Shown: positions 9,783-17,240 of the stretch, in pieces | Numbering within the stretch: position 1 is the stretch's first letter | How the letters are laid out: every line of letters begins with the position of its first letter | Source: Bin5 sp965116395 | Lineage (GTDB): Bacteria; Chloroflexota; Anaerolineae; Caldilineales; Caldilineaceae | Length of the DNA stretch: 64,000 nucleotides | Reading direction: 5' to 3' | NCBI GenBank assembly: GCA_965116395.1 | Contig: OZ220684.1 | Coordinates: 1,240,001 to 1,304,000 of the forward strand | Position numbers and translations under genes: made by a program | The notes under the pieces: model-generated | Database searches by the model: none | What the model was told of the DNA's origin: nothing | Seen by the model: the letters and a program-made list of their open reading frames with translations, nothing else

Positions 9783-10292
9783 TTAGAATGCCGCGCCCAT
9801 CAGGGTCTCCCAGCGGGAGGCGGCGGTGGGATTGCTCAGAAGCACGAGGGCGACATAGGTCGGCTCAAACGGACGCCGCAAGAGTTTCATGCCGGCTTCG
9901 CGGGGGCTCATGCCGCCCTTTTTGCAGTTGCAGCGTTTGCAGGCGGTGGCCAGGTTTGTCCAACTATGATTGCCGCCGCGACAGCGGGGCACGACATGGT
10001 CCACTGTCAACGAGTGCTTGCCCGGGGTGTCGCCACAGTATTGACATGTGTACGCGTCTCTGAGAATGACAGCGCTGCGGGTGGGCGGCACCGACCGATG
10101 GGGCAGCCGAACGTAGCGGGTCAGACGGATCACCAGTGGTTCGGGCAGGGCCTGGTTGGCGCTGTGGAGCAGGCGTTCGGTCGCCTCGACCAACTCCGCC
10201 TTTTCCCTCAGGAGCAGAACGACTGCTCGGCGCACAGAGACAAGGCTCAAGGGTTCGAATGTTGCGTTCAGTACGAGCACGGAACGGGACAT
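9783..10292 (-). CDS. HNH endonuclease
   Basis: 169 residues. The N-terminal half (SVLVLNATFEPLSLVSVRRA) is typical of stand-alone bacterial HNH proteins. The C-terminal half carries the zinc-finger HNH domain: CQYC, then TVDHVVPRCRGG with the catalytic His, WTNLATAC with the central Asn and CKRCNCKK. It would cleave DNA with a divalent metal; the biological target of this chromosomal class is unknown. No intron, intein or prophage context surrounds it. Confidence 0.85.
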   Translation of the reverse strand: MSRSVLVLNATFEPLSLVSVRRAVVLLLREKAELVEATERLLHSANQALPEPLVIRLTRYVRLPHRSVPPTRSAVILRDAYTCQYCGDTPGKHSLTVDHVVPRCRGGNHSWTNLATACKRCNCKKGGMSPREAGMKLLRRPFEPTYVALVLLSNPTAASRWETLMGAAF

Positions 10293-10426
10293 GGTCTTGG
10301 TGAAGGTGTTTTGATGTCGTTACTGAAGTTCAAATATGGTATAGAGCCATTCGAGACGCCGGCGATATTGGGCTGCGGACGGTGCGAAGCGTCCTGGTGT
10401 CAGACGGAATTCACACTGGAAGCAGA

Positions 10427-10810
10427 TTACGCCAGCGCCACAAAGCGGGCTCGAATAATGACCTCCATCAGAAAGAAACAGACGATTGCGAATAGTATAG
10501 TCTTTACATTTTCGTCCTGCATACGACTCAGGTATAGATAGGCTGCCGGCAGGGTGATGACGGCGACGGTAGCGTAGAGAATATGCACAAATCCGCGTGA
10601 CAGATTCCCATCCAGTCCTTGGCCGTAGAGCAGCCACCCCAACAGAAACTCAATGATCATCAGTATTTCGCCGATTGCGGCGGCGCCGTACCAGCTGCCG
10701 TCGAGCGGGCGGGAGCGAACACGGAGCCAGATGGCCCAGACACCGAGTGCGATGAAGAACAGGATACCAGTTTGGGCCAGACCGCGATGAATTTCGCTCA
10801 GAGTTTCCAC
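10427..10810 (-). CDS. Small four-helix membrane protein
   Basis: 127 residues with four predicted transmembrane helices (about 12-30, 42-62, 73-93, 103-120). The second and third helices are separated by YGQGLDGNLSRGFVHILYA, with a His near the start of helix 3. No family is recognised. Its size and spacing resemble cytochrome-oxidase accessory or quinone-linked small membrane proteins, but no respiratory genes are near. The gap to the HNH gene is 134 bases. Confidence 0.6.
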   Translation of the reverse strand: METLSEIHRGLAQTGILFFIALGVWAIWLRVRSRPLDGSWYGAAAIGEILMIIEFLLGWLLYGQGLDGNLSRGFVHILYATVAVITLPAAYLYLSRMQDENVKTILFAIVCFFLMEVIIRARFVALA

Positions 10811-10896
10811 AGCAACGAAGGATTGTGGTTGATCTGCGAGTATCGGTAGTCAGCCATTTGGCATCTGCTCGCTGGGCAGTGGGAAGTTTTAAGTGC

Positions 10897-12309
10897 TTAC
10901 CGCTGCGGATGGACGCTCAGGTATTGGTGCAGCACTGATTCCACATGCCCGCCAATCTCGTAGGATTCCCAGCCGGGGCTGCCCGCCAGCGCGAAAATGC
11001 ATCCGCCCAACACATACGAATCCTGTTGCATTGCCTGATCATACCAGACCAGCTGTTCAGCATATGCGCCGGGCCCCCAGGAACCGAAGCCGTGCTGCGC
11101 CCAATAGGTTTGAAAGTGCTGCCATCCCTTTGCGTCCTGCGGGCCTGGGCGATTGCCGACAAGGCCATCTACTCCCAATTCGGTCATCACCAGCGGGATC
11201 GCTCGGCCAGCCGGCTTCAAAACCTGATTGTAGAGCTGGCGGTAACGCAGTGTTAGCCAGCCGGTATCATGCGGTGCGACGCCCGGGTAGCGGCCCTGGT
11301 TGTCACGTGTGCTGGCATAGTAGATGGTGGGCGCGGAATATTCGTGCAGTCCCAACCATCCGTCGTGGGCCTGGGCTTCGGCGACAGCGGGCAGAAAGTG
11401 CTCCCACATCTCTGGGGCCGGCTGGCCGGTACCAAAGTTGCCGATAACACTGCGGAAACCGCCTTGAGCGAGCAGGCGCGTCCGCTCGACCTCGAACTCG
11501 GTCAGGCGTTTGAACTCGTCAAGGTTTCCGGCCACCGGCTCGTTGTAGGCCTCCCAGCCATCGAAATAGTTGCGGCGTTCGGGGTGGTCTGCCAGGGGCC
11601 AGAGGCGATTGGCGAAGTCCTGTGCCGCGGCCTTCGCATTGAGATTTTGCAACTGCAGCTGAGGAAGGTCGATGCGTCCAATCAGTTTTGTATAGGGAGC
11701 AGTCTCTTTGATCTGGCGCGCGAAGCGGAAGTCCAATTCCAGTGTTTTAACGACCGAGACGCCGCCGCTGCGCAACATGTTGAACACGCTGGGATGGTTG
11801 CGGGTGATGAACAGACCCAGTTTGCTCGGTGGGCCGGGCGGGAACGGGGTCACGGTCGGCGTAGGTGTGTAGGTCGGCGTCGGCGGAATCGACGTTTCGG
11901 TCGGGAATGGTGTTTCAGTCGGGAATGGCGTATCGGTCGGAAATGGGGTGGTGGTCGCTTTGGGCGGCGTCGGCGCAAATACAGGGGCGGCGGGGCGTAA
12001 TCCCCGCATTTGGACCCAAGGTAGATACCCATTGTACGCGCCGGGCGTTGAGGAAGCTGCCGGCAGGGAGGAGGCGTCGAGGGAGGAAATGTCAGCGGTG
12101 GAGCCTCCGTTGCGACAGGCCCCCACTAGCATGCCAAGCCCAGCGGCCGCAGCCCCGAGAAAGCGTCGCCGCGACCAGAGAGGTTGCCGTTCGAGAGACG
12201 TTTGCCGGCCCTGCTTGGGCACGGTCGTCTCTGGCTTATGCTCGGAATTCGGATCGGGACTGCCCTGACCGTCCGTACTCGAGGAAGTAGGAAGGTTCTC
12301 TGCTGTCAT
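10897..12309 (-). CDS. Tat-exported lipoprotein, clan GH-A glycosidase-like
   Basis: 470 residues. A Tat-type signal with lipobox (SRRRFLGAAAAGLGMLVGAC, Cys near residue 65) predicts export folded and lipid-anchored. A Thr/Pro linker (PTDTPFPTETPFPTETS) leads to a TIM-barrel-like domain: GLFITRNHPS, GWEAYNEP with a likely acid/base Glu in the NEP motif, LGLHEYSAP, and PLVMTELGVD with a likely nucleophile Glu. This layout matches clan GH-A hydrolases; substrate unknown. ATG 12309 is chosen because it follows a -10 element by six bases and starts just before the signal sequence. The open frame runs 99 codons further upstream, but that stretch is Pro/Arg-rich and reads through a dispersed repeat. 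Confidence 0.75.
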   Translation of the reverse strand: MTAENLPTSSSTDGQGSPDPNSEHKPETTVPKQGRQTSLERQPLWSRRRFLGAAAAGLGMLVGACRNGGSTADISSLDASSLPAASSTPGAYNGYLPWVQMRGLRPAAPVFAPTPPKATTTPFPTDTPFPTETPFPTETSIPPTPTYTPTPTVTPFPPGPPSKLGLFITRNHPSVFNMLRSGGVSVVKTLELDFRFARQIKETAPYTKLIGRIDLPQLQLQNLNAKAAAQDFANRLWPLADHPERRNYFDGWEAYNEPVAGNLDEFKRLTEFEVERTRLLAQGGFRSVIGNFGTGQPAPEMWEHFLPAVAEAQAHDGWLGLHEYSAPTIYYASTRDNQGRYPGVAPHDTGWLTLRYRQLYNQVLKPAGRAIPLVMTELGVDGLVGNRPGPQDAKGWQHFQTYWAQHGFGSWGPGAYAEQLVWYDQAMQQDSYVLGGCIFALAGSPGWESYEIGGHVESVLHQYLSVHPQR

Positions 12310-12315
12310 GTGAAT

Positions 12316-12344
12316 ACTATAGCATTGACTTGGCAGCGTTTCAA
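12316..12344 (-). promoter_or_regulatory. Promoter implying a leaderless transcript
   Basis: On the minus strand, TTGAAA (12344-12339), exactly 17 bases, then TATAGT (12321-12316). Only six bases separate the -10 from ATG 12309, so transcription should start at or next to the start codon. No Shine-Dalgarno sequence precedes the ATG. Confidence 0.65.
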
Positions 12345-12562
12345 AGTGTAGAGCGCTATTGACGGCGCCGGTCTGTTTGAAGAGGGTCGCGAGAAATGCG
12401 GGGGATAAGGGCCGGAGACTAGTGCGGCGGTGGCGGGGCGGACTGTTGGAGGGGGCGTTTTTCGTTGTCTGAATCAGGATTTGCAGGATTTGGAGATTTT
12501 CAGGAATGCTAGCGACCGGTTGAGTGCTGACGGAGAGTTCCGCGGAGGGGCGGCGGCTTGTC

Positions 12563-12625
12563 GTGGTTTTGGAGGGGGGGGCGTTGCGGGGGCGCAGCCC
12601 CTGCACAAGGGAGGGCCGAAGGCCC
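12563..12625 (+). repeat. Dispersed palindromic repeat, copy 1
   Basis: Core GGGGGCGTTGCGGGGGCGCA followed by GCCCCTGCACAAGGGAGG and then GGGCCGAAGGCCC. It contains two short hairpins (GGGGC-GCA-GCCCC and GGGCC-GAA-GGCCC). The same core occurs five times in the window, always between genes. This copy lacks the conserved CGGTCGGTGAG leader of the others and is followed by an AGTGGTC-type simple repeat. Confidence 0.9.
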
Positions 12626-12749
12626 GGAACTGCAGTGGTCAGTGGTCAGTGATCAGTAACTTCTGCGGTTGGAGGTCGGTGGTCGGTGGGTTGAAGCGGC
12701 AAGTGGGGGAGTAGACTCCGTTCGCCAGACACGATGCTGGGGAAGTGTA

Positions 12750-12836
12750 AACACGGTCGGTGAGACATGTTTTTGGAGGGGGGCGTTGCGGGGGCGCAGC
12801 CCCTGCACAAGGGAGGCCGCCTGCGGCCGACCGCCC
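12750..12836 (+). repeat. Dispersed palindromic repeat, copy 2
   Basis: Begins ACACGGTCGGTGAGACATG, then a T-rich step, the G-rich core and ACCGCCCA. Its second hairpin is altered to GGCCGCCTGCGGCC, a change that keeps base pairing. A longer shared unit (GCCAGACACGATGCTGG upstream) is repeated before copy 3, so copies 2 and 3 form a diverged tandem. Confidence 0.9.
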
Positions 12837-12929
12837 AGAACTGCAGTGGTCAGTGGACTGAGACTGCAGGTGGGGTAGGAGACATCGTTGGCTAGACACG
12901 TTGCTGGAGCGGCACTGCTGGAATGAGCA

Positions 12930-13016
12930 CACACGGTCGATGAGCGATGGTTTTGTAGGGGGGCGTTGCGGGGGCGCAGCCCCTGCACAAGGGAGGGCCG
13001 AAGGCCCGACCGCCCA
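12930..13016 (+). repeat. Dispersed palindromic repeat, copy 3
   Basis: Same order of parts as copy 2 (CACACGGTCGATGAGC leader, T-rich step, G-rich core, GGGCCGAAGGCCC hairpin, GACCGCCCA end). It lies about 70 bases upstream of the promoter of the selenoprotein gene. Confidence 0.9.
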
Positions 13017-13083
13017 TATGGATCTTTACCTCTGGCAGCGCTTGCCAATTCAGGGTATGCACCAGGTCCGAAGATTTTTCGGT

Positions 13084-13112
13084 TTGCCGATCCGCAGGCA
13101 AACTGCTATACT
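13084..13112 (+). promoter_or_regulatory. Promoter of the SelW-like gene
   Basis: TTGCCG (13084-13089), a 17-base spacer and TATACT (13107-13112). The expected start site near 13119 leaves a leader of about 54 bases ending in the CAGGAGAGAA ribosome binding site. Confidence 0.65.
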
Positions 13113-13172
13113 GTTGTGAGTAGTAAATATCATTTGCGGCGCAGAGAGACCGTCCAGCGACAGGAGAGAACT

Positions 13173-13439
13173 ATGGAGAAGTACAAGGTTAGTATCGAAT
13201 ACTGCGTACAATGAAACTACACTCCTAAAGCCGTCCGTGCGGCGGCTGACCTACTGGAGAATTTCACGCCAGCGATTGAAAGCCTCGAGATGATCCCTTC
13301 GGGTGGTGGACTGTTTGAGGTGCTGGCAGGCGATACGCTTGTGTACAGCAAGAAGGCTGAGGGCCGTCATGCGGAAGAAGGGGAAGTACTCAATCTCTTC
13401 TCGGAGGCTATCGGTCTGGAGCCGGCTCCGCGTGCGTAA
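13173..13439 (+). CDS. SelW/Rdx-family selenoprotein with in-frame TGA (Sec)
   Basis: 88 codons from ATG 13173 (AGGAGA at 13162-13167) to TAA 13437-13439, interrupted only by TGA at 13212-13214, codon 14. Reading TGA as selenocysteine gives MEKYKVSIEYCVQUNYTPKA, the N-terminal beta strand and C-x-x-U redox motif of the thioredoxin-like SelW/SelT/SelH (Rdx) family; cysteine homologues have C-x-x-C there. After the TGA the frame keeps the family pattern: helix AVRAAADLLENF, strand ESLEMIPSGGGLFEVL, LVYSKKAEGRHAEEGEV and a final helix. The family is thought to act in thiol redox reactions. A hairpin at 13229-13247 sits where a bacterial SECIS is expected, and the gene has its own promoter and terminator. 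No selA, selB, selC or selD is in the window. The alternative, a recent nonsense mutation, is less likely given the exact motif position. Confidence 0.85.
13229..13247 (+). promoter_or_regulatory. Candidate bacterial SECIS hairpin
   Basis: AGCCGTCCGTGCGGCGGCT folds into a 7-bp stem (one G-U pair) with a five-base CGUGC loop. The loop G (13237) is 23 bases past the TGA. Bacterial SECIS elements lie within the coding sequence just after the UGA and carry a G near the start of a small apical loop; both hold here. Folding was done by eye only. Confidence 0.65.
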
Positions 13440-13491
13440 GCACGTTTTTGGCGAACTGATTTGAGGCGCTAGCCGCCAGGTGAGCGCAATG

Positions 13492-13527
13492 CCCGCTGCA
13501 AGGTTTCTTGCAGCGGGTTTTCTTTTT
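13492..13527 (+). terminator. Rho-independent terminator of the SelW-like gene
   Basis: Perfect 11-bp stem CCCGCTGCAAG / CTTGCAGCGGG with a GTTT loop, followed by TTTTCTTTTT. It is 52 bases past the TAA at 13439 and supports transcription of the whole TGA-containing frame as one unit. Confidence 0.92.
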
Positions 13528-13596
13528 GGGAACGTTGGGAGCGGGGCGTCTACCGGGTGGTGAAGTTCCCATGCGCGTCTACCAGTTAGGGGAGTT

Positions 13597-14349
13597 TCAG
13601 AGGCCGGTCGGCAGGTCAACGAACTCGAAGGCGACGCCGAAACGTTGGGCCAGATGTTCACCCAAGGCCTGCACGCCAACAGTTTCGGAAGTGTAGTGGC
13701 CGCCATACAGGAGATTGATCCCTGTGTTGGCGGCATCGTAATATTGGGCGTGACTCGTCTCGCCGGTGACGTAGGCGTCACAGCCGAGGCTGGCGGCGTC
13801 GGAAATCTTGTCAGCGCCGAACCCGCTGAGTATGCCCACCGTACGCACCATTTGCGGCCCTTCGGCCTGGGTAAGTTGCGGACTCCCCACCTGTTCCTCA
13901 AAGCGCGCCACCAGTTCGCTAAAGGCGACCGGCTCTTCGTACTCGGCCAGGACAGCGAGGGGAGTGCCTTTGACGTTGGCCCACCAGTCGATGATGGTCA
14001 GGCCGAGCCGCCGGGCCAGTTCGGCGTTATTTCCCCACTGCGGATGGGCATCCAAGGGCAGATGGGCGGCGTAGAGGTTGAGATCGTTCTCGATGAAAGT
14101 GCGGACGAGGCGACCGTAGCTACCGGCCAGAGGCTGGGCTCCGCCCCAGAGAATGCCGTGATGCACGAGCATGAGGTCGGCGTCGCGCTCAAGCGCGGCA
14201 TGGACGCAGGGCAGGTGTGCGTCCACCAGCCCGACGATTTTTTCTACCTGGGTGCGCCCTTCTATTTGCAGCCCCTGGGGGCCGTAGTCTTCGATATCGC
14301 TGATGCGCAGCGTGTCGTCAAGATAGCGGACCAGCGTCTCCCGTTGCAT
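13597..14349 (-). CDS. Nif3-like dinuclear metal centre protein (DUF34)
   Basis: 250 residues, the usual size of bacterial Nif3/YbgI proteins. Metal-ligand motifs are present: LMLVHHGILWGG in the first half, and ETSHAQYYDA with GGHYTSETVGVQALGEHL in the second. The family forms hexameric rings with two-metal sites; members have been linked to GTP cyclohydrolase-type or metal-insertion functions, but the role is unsettled. AAGGAGT precedes the ATG at good spacing. It is convergent with the SelW-like gene and upstream, on the same strand, lies the DUF951 gene. Confidence 0.9.
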   Translation of the reverse strand: MQRETLVRYLDDTLRISDIEDYGPQGLQIEGRTQVEKIVGLVDAHLPCVHAALERDADLMLVHHGILWGGAQPLAGSYGRLVRTFIENDLNLYAAHLPLDAHPQWGNNAELARRLGLTIIDWWANVKGTPLAVLAEYEEPVAFSELVARFEEQVGSPQLTQAEGPQMVRTVGILSGFGADKISDAASLGCDAYVTGETSHAQYYDAANTGINLLYGGHYTSETVGVQALGEHLAQRFGVAFEFVDLPTGL

Positions 14350-14456
14350 AGGAACACTCCTTCCGGCAAGAAAATGAAAAGGGTAGAGAGAATCGGACTT
14401 GCAGCCGTGTCGTCGTCTGAACAGAGGGGAGCGCGGCCAGGACAGGAGGGTCTTCG

Positions 14457-14687
14457 CTAGGGAAGACCCTCCTGGTCTTGCAAGGCTTGCGGGCTGCGGC
14501 GCACAAATTTCTTGACGCCGCGGGCGAATTTTCGCCGAGGCAGAAGGACGCGACGCCCGCAGATTTCACAGAGCATGCCGATGTCGGCGCCGACGCGAAC
14601 GATCTCCCAGCGATCGCCGCCGCAGGGATGCGTTTTGCGCATTTGAACCAGATCGCCGATGTAGAGCTTTTCGTTAATGGCAAGCAT
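14457..14687 (-). CDS. DUF951 family small protein
   Basis: 76 residues. LYIGDLVQMRKTHPCGGDRW, then VRVGADIGMLCEICGRRVLLPRRKF, is the characteristic DUF951 pattern: M-R-K-x-H-P-C-G, a GAD turn, C-x-x-CG and an Arg/Lys-rich end. The Cys residues suggest metal binding and the basic tail nucleic-acid binding. Function of the family is unknown. Confidence 0.85.
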   Translation of the reverse strand: MLAINEKLYIGDLVQMRKTHPCGGDRWEIVRVGADIGMLCEICGRRVLLPRRKFARGVKKFVRRSPQALQDQEGLP

Positions 14688-14760
14688 TGGTAGTGAAATC
14701 CGTCAACCTGATGACTGCATGAACTTGAATGCCATTGATCTGATAGTTGGCGGCCCAGCC

Positions 14761-16068
14761 CTACTGGCCCAAAGGGGCCTCTGTCGGACGGGCAGCGGCC
14801 GCGCTGGTTCCACTGCGCAGGAGTCCTCCGAGCGCCAATACAAAGCTGAGCAGATAGACGAGCCAGCCCAGGAATGGGATCCTGCCGAGGACGGCAATCA
14901 GGAGCGCGCCCATCAGCAGCAACAGGAGCGGACTGTGATCTCCGCCGAGCCGCTCACCGATTTTCTCCCCCAGCCAGACACCTGTGAGCAGGGGGCTGAG
15001 GAACCAGATGACGGCAGACGAGGCGACCAAAAATACGAACACGGCGATTCCAGGAAGTACGCCCCAGAACGCCCAGGTAAAGGCGACCAGAATGCCTGAA
15101 GCGACAGGGATGAAGATGAGCAGCGCTGCGGCCAGCAGGCCGTACAGCCCGGTTCCTACCGGATTTGATCGAATCGCGGCGGCAGGACGGACCAATATAT
15201 TGGGCCGAAAACGGAGCAGCAGCCAGCCGAGAATGGCGACGCCGATGCCGATGGCGACGGTCCGGAAGATCCAGCCGAATATGGCGCCAACGATCGTGCC
15301 GCCAGCGGCCTGGTCCTCGGCCGGCGCCTCATATTGGATGTCGCGGGCGAAGCCGGCGGGAAATTGGAGTTGTTCCGGGGCGGAGTACTTGAGTTCGCCG
15401 CCAATGCGTGCGGAATCACTGGCGCTGATTTCTCCGGCTTGGATGTCGGCGTCGCCGCCGATTGCCCCTGAAAGATGGAGCGTCCCCAAGCCGGCGCGGA
15501 GGTCACCCCCAATGGCGCCGGAGATGTCGGCGCCGCCCGCAACGACGAATGCGTCACCTCCAATCTCGCCAGTGACGCGCAATCCCGATGGGGTCGATTG
15601 CGGTCCCATGCCGGCGGGGATGTCTGCCGGCCCACCGCCGGCGGCAAGGAAAGCATCGTCGGCGACGATGCCGGAAAGTTCGATGCCGCTTCCTCCTACA
15701 CGCAGATCGTCCAGGATCGTACCTTTGATGAGGATCGAGGTAGCCGCGGCCCACATGTCACCTTGGATAATTCCGGTCGGGCTGATTTCGATGTTGTTGG
15801 CGAGGGCGACAAGGTCACCTTCGACAACGCCGGTTGGGCCGATTTCGATGATGTTGCCGGCGGCGATAAGGTCACCTTTGACGATGCCATCGATATAGAT
15901 CTCTGTGGCGGCCACATAGAGATCATCATCGACAATCTCACCTGCGGCGAGGCGGTAGGATTCGTCGCCGGAAAGTTCAGCGGACAGGGCGGCGCCTGAA
16001 ACGGCCACGGCCAGGACGGCCATGAGTGCCACTGCCAGCCACCGTTTGGTTACCGTTCGCAAAATCAT
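14761..16068 (-). CDS. Polymer-forming (bactofilin-like) protein with C-terminal membrane domain
   Basis: 435 residues from ATG 16068, which has AGGAGA at good spacing; the open frame begins 18 codons earlier without support. A Sec signal peptide (ILRTVTKRWLAVALMAVLAV, cleavage after ALSA) is followed by a beta-helical region of about 200 residues with short repeats such as GVVEGDLVALANNIEISPTG and GGDLRAGLGTLHLSGAIGGD, as in polymer-forming bactofilin-type proteins. The C-terminal about 180 residues hold four or five transmembrane helices. A surface or membrane-scaffold role is likely. Alternating D/G turns give the locally biased sequence seen here. Confidence 0.8.
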   Translation of the reverse strand: MILRTVTKRWLAVALMAVLAVAVSGAALSAELSGDESYRLAAGEIVDDDLYVAATEIYIDGIVKGDLIAAGNIIEIGPTGVVEGDLVALANNIEISPTGIIQGDMWAAATSILIKGTILDDLRVGGSGIELSGIVADDAFLAAGGGPADIPAGMGPQSTPSGLRVTGEIGGDAFVVAGGADISGAIGGDLRAGLGTLHLSGAIGGDADIQAGEISASDSARIGGELKYSAPEQLQFPAGFARDIQYEAPAEDQAAGGTIVGAIFGWIFRTVAIGIGVAILGWLLLRFRPNILVRPAAAIRSNPVGTGLYGLLAAALLIFIPVASGILVAFTWAFWGVLPGIAVFVFLVASSAVIWFLSPLLTGVWLGEKIGERLGGDHSPLLLLLMGALLIAVLGRIPFLGWLVYLLSFVLALGGLLRSGTSAAAARPTEAPLGQ

Positions 16069-16298
16069 TTTTCGTCTCCTGACAGTTGATGCTGAGCCGA
16101 TATTTGCACGCCAACTCCACATCAGCCAACAGTGGAGACAGGTTAAAAACGGGCGGCCCTGCGGGATTCGTCATGATAGTACACTACCAGTTGAAGTCCC
16201 CCAAAGTTTCGCACTCAGAGTTGGAATTGGCACCCAGCAATCTTCGCTAGAAAGGGAGAGAAAAACTCAGTGATTTGCGGTTGTGGTTTTCGATCTCG

Positions 16299-17171
16299 TC
16301 AGATGACATTGTGGAACAGATCCGGCTCCTGGTACGCGCTTGGAGCTGGATAGGCGCGGGTGTAGTTTTCGTAGCGGGACAGACGGCGGCGCAGCGGGCC
16401 CGGCAGCGCCCTCATCATAGACGGGCCGCCACTGTACTGGCTGGCATGGGCGCGGCTGGCCCGTTCTTTGTGTCCGAGAAAGGCGCGCACGTCGACGCGG
16501 GCGTGGATGGGGGTCTCCCAGCCGGCGATCTCGACCAGGTCGACGTCTTGATTGCGGCCCACCTGGCGGGGGTTACGGCCTGTCAGCTGCATGAATTTGA
16601 CGATCCAGCGCAGCATTCTTTTGTCGAAGCTGGAGTAGTAGAGTTTCTGGGCGGCGTGGGGAGGCAAGCCGCCGCCGATGCGGTCCGCGTTCGAACCGTC
16701 CGCCTGTCCAGCGGCATAAAATGCAGCGGTGACGGCCTCGCAGCAGCGAATGTGATCGGGGTGGCCATAGCCGCCGTAGGGATCGTGGGTGATGGCGACC
16801 TGCGGTTTCAAGCGGCGGAAATAGTCGATTAGTTCGGTGGTCAACTGCTCCGGCGGCTGTTGCACGAGCGCCCTGGGATGCTCATTGTCAGGCGAGCCGC
16901 GCATGCCGCTGTCGCGGTAGGGCAGATTCCAGACGCTGGCGACGCTCAGCTCGACGGCGGCACGGGCAAGTTCCTCGCTGCGTACCTGTGCCAACGTGCG
17001 TTCATTCTGATGCTGGTGGCTCTCGGTTACGGAGCCGGCGTCGCCGTCGGTGGCAATGATGACATGCACCTGTACGCCCTGCGCGGCGTAGCGGGCCAAC
17101 GTTCCTCCGGAGCCAAAACTTTCGTCGTCGGGATGGGCAAAGACGCCCAGTAGTGTGCGTGAATTAGTCAT
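16299..17171 (-). CDS. PIG-L family deacetylase (LmbE-like)
   Basis: 290 residues. VFAHPDDESFGSGGT gives the AHPDDE zinc-binding motif, and HDPYGGYGHPDHIRC the second ligand motif. This is the family of zinc N-acetylglucosamine deacetylases that includes MshB, Mca and BshB, acting on GlcNAc-inositol, GlcNAc-malate or thiol conjugates. The C-terminal half (HARVDVRAFLGHKERASRAHASQ) matches the MshB/Mca-like branch, but no other thiol-biosynthesis gene is near, so the substrate stays open. The gap to the next gene upstream is 69 bases. Confidence 0.85.
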   Translation of the reverse strand: MTNSRTLLGVFAHPDDESFGSGGTLARYAAQGVQVHVIIATDGDAGSVTESHQHQNERTLAQVRSEELARAAVELSVASVWNLPYRDSGMRGSPDNEHPRALVQQPPEQLTTELIDYFRRLKPQVAITHDPYGGYGHPDHIRCCEAVTAAFYAAGQADGSNADRIGGGLPPHAAQKLYYSSFDKRMLRWIVKFMQLTGRNPRQVGRNQDVDLVEIAGWETPIHARVDVRAFLGHKERASRAHASQYSGGPSMMRALPGPLRRRLSRYENYTRAYPAPSAYQEPDLFHNVI

Positions 17172-17240
17172 TATTTGCTGCTCGCTTGTTATGGCCAGTG
17201 GTTAACGGTTGCTCGATGGCGCCGGCTCCATCGATTCTGC

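Noticed and set aside
10897..12606. Longer start of the Tat glycosidase at 12606
   Set aside because: The extra 99 codons cross a promoter and a dispersed repeat, and would bury the Tat signal inside the protein.
12563..13016. Repeats as an insertion sequence
   Set aside because: No transposase frame is linked and the element is about 85 bases; a MITE- or REP-like nature is possible but unproven.
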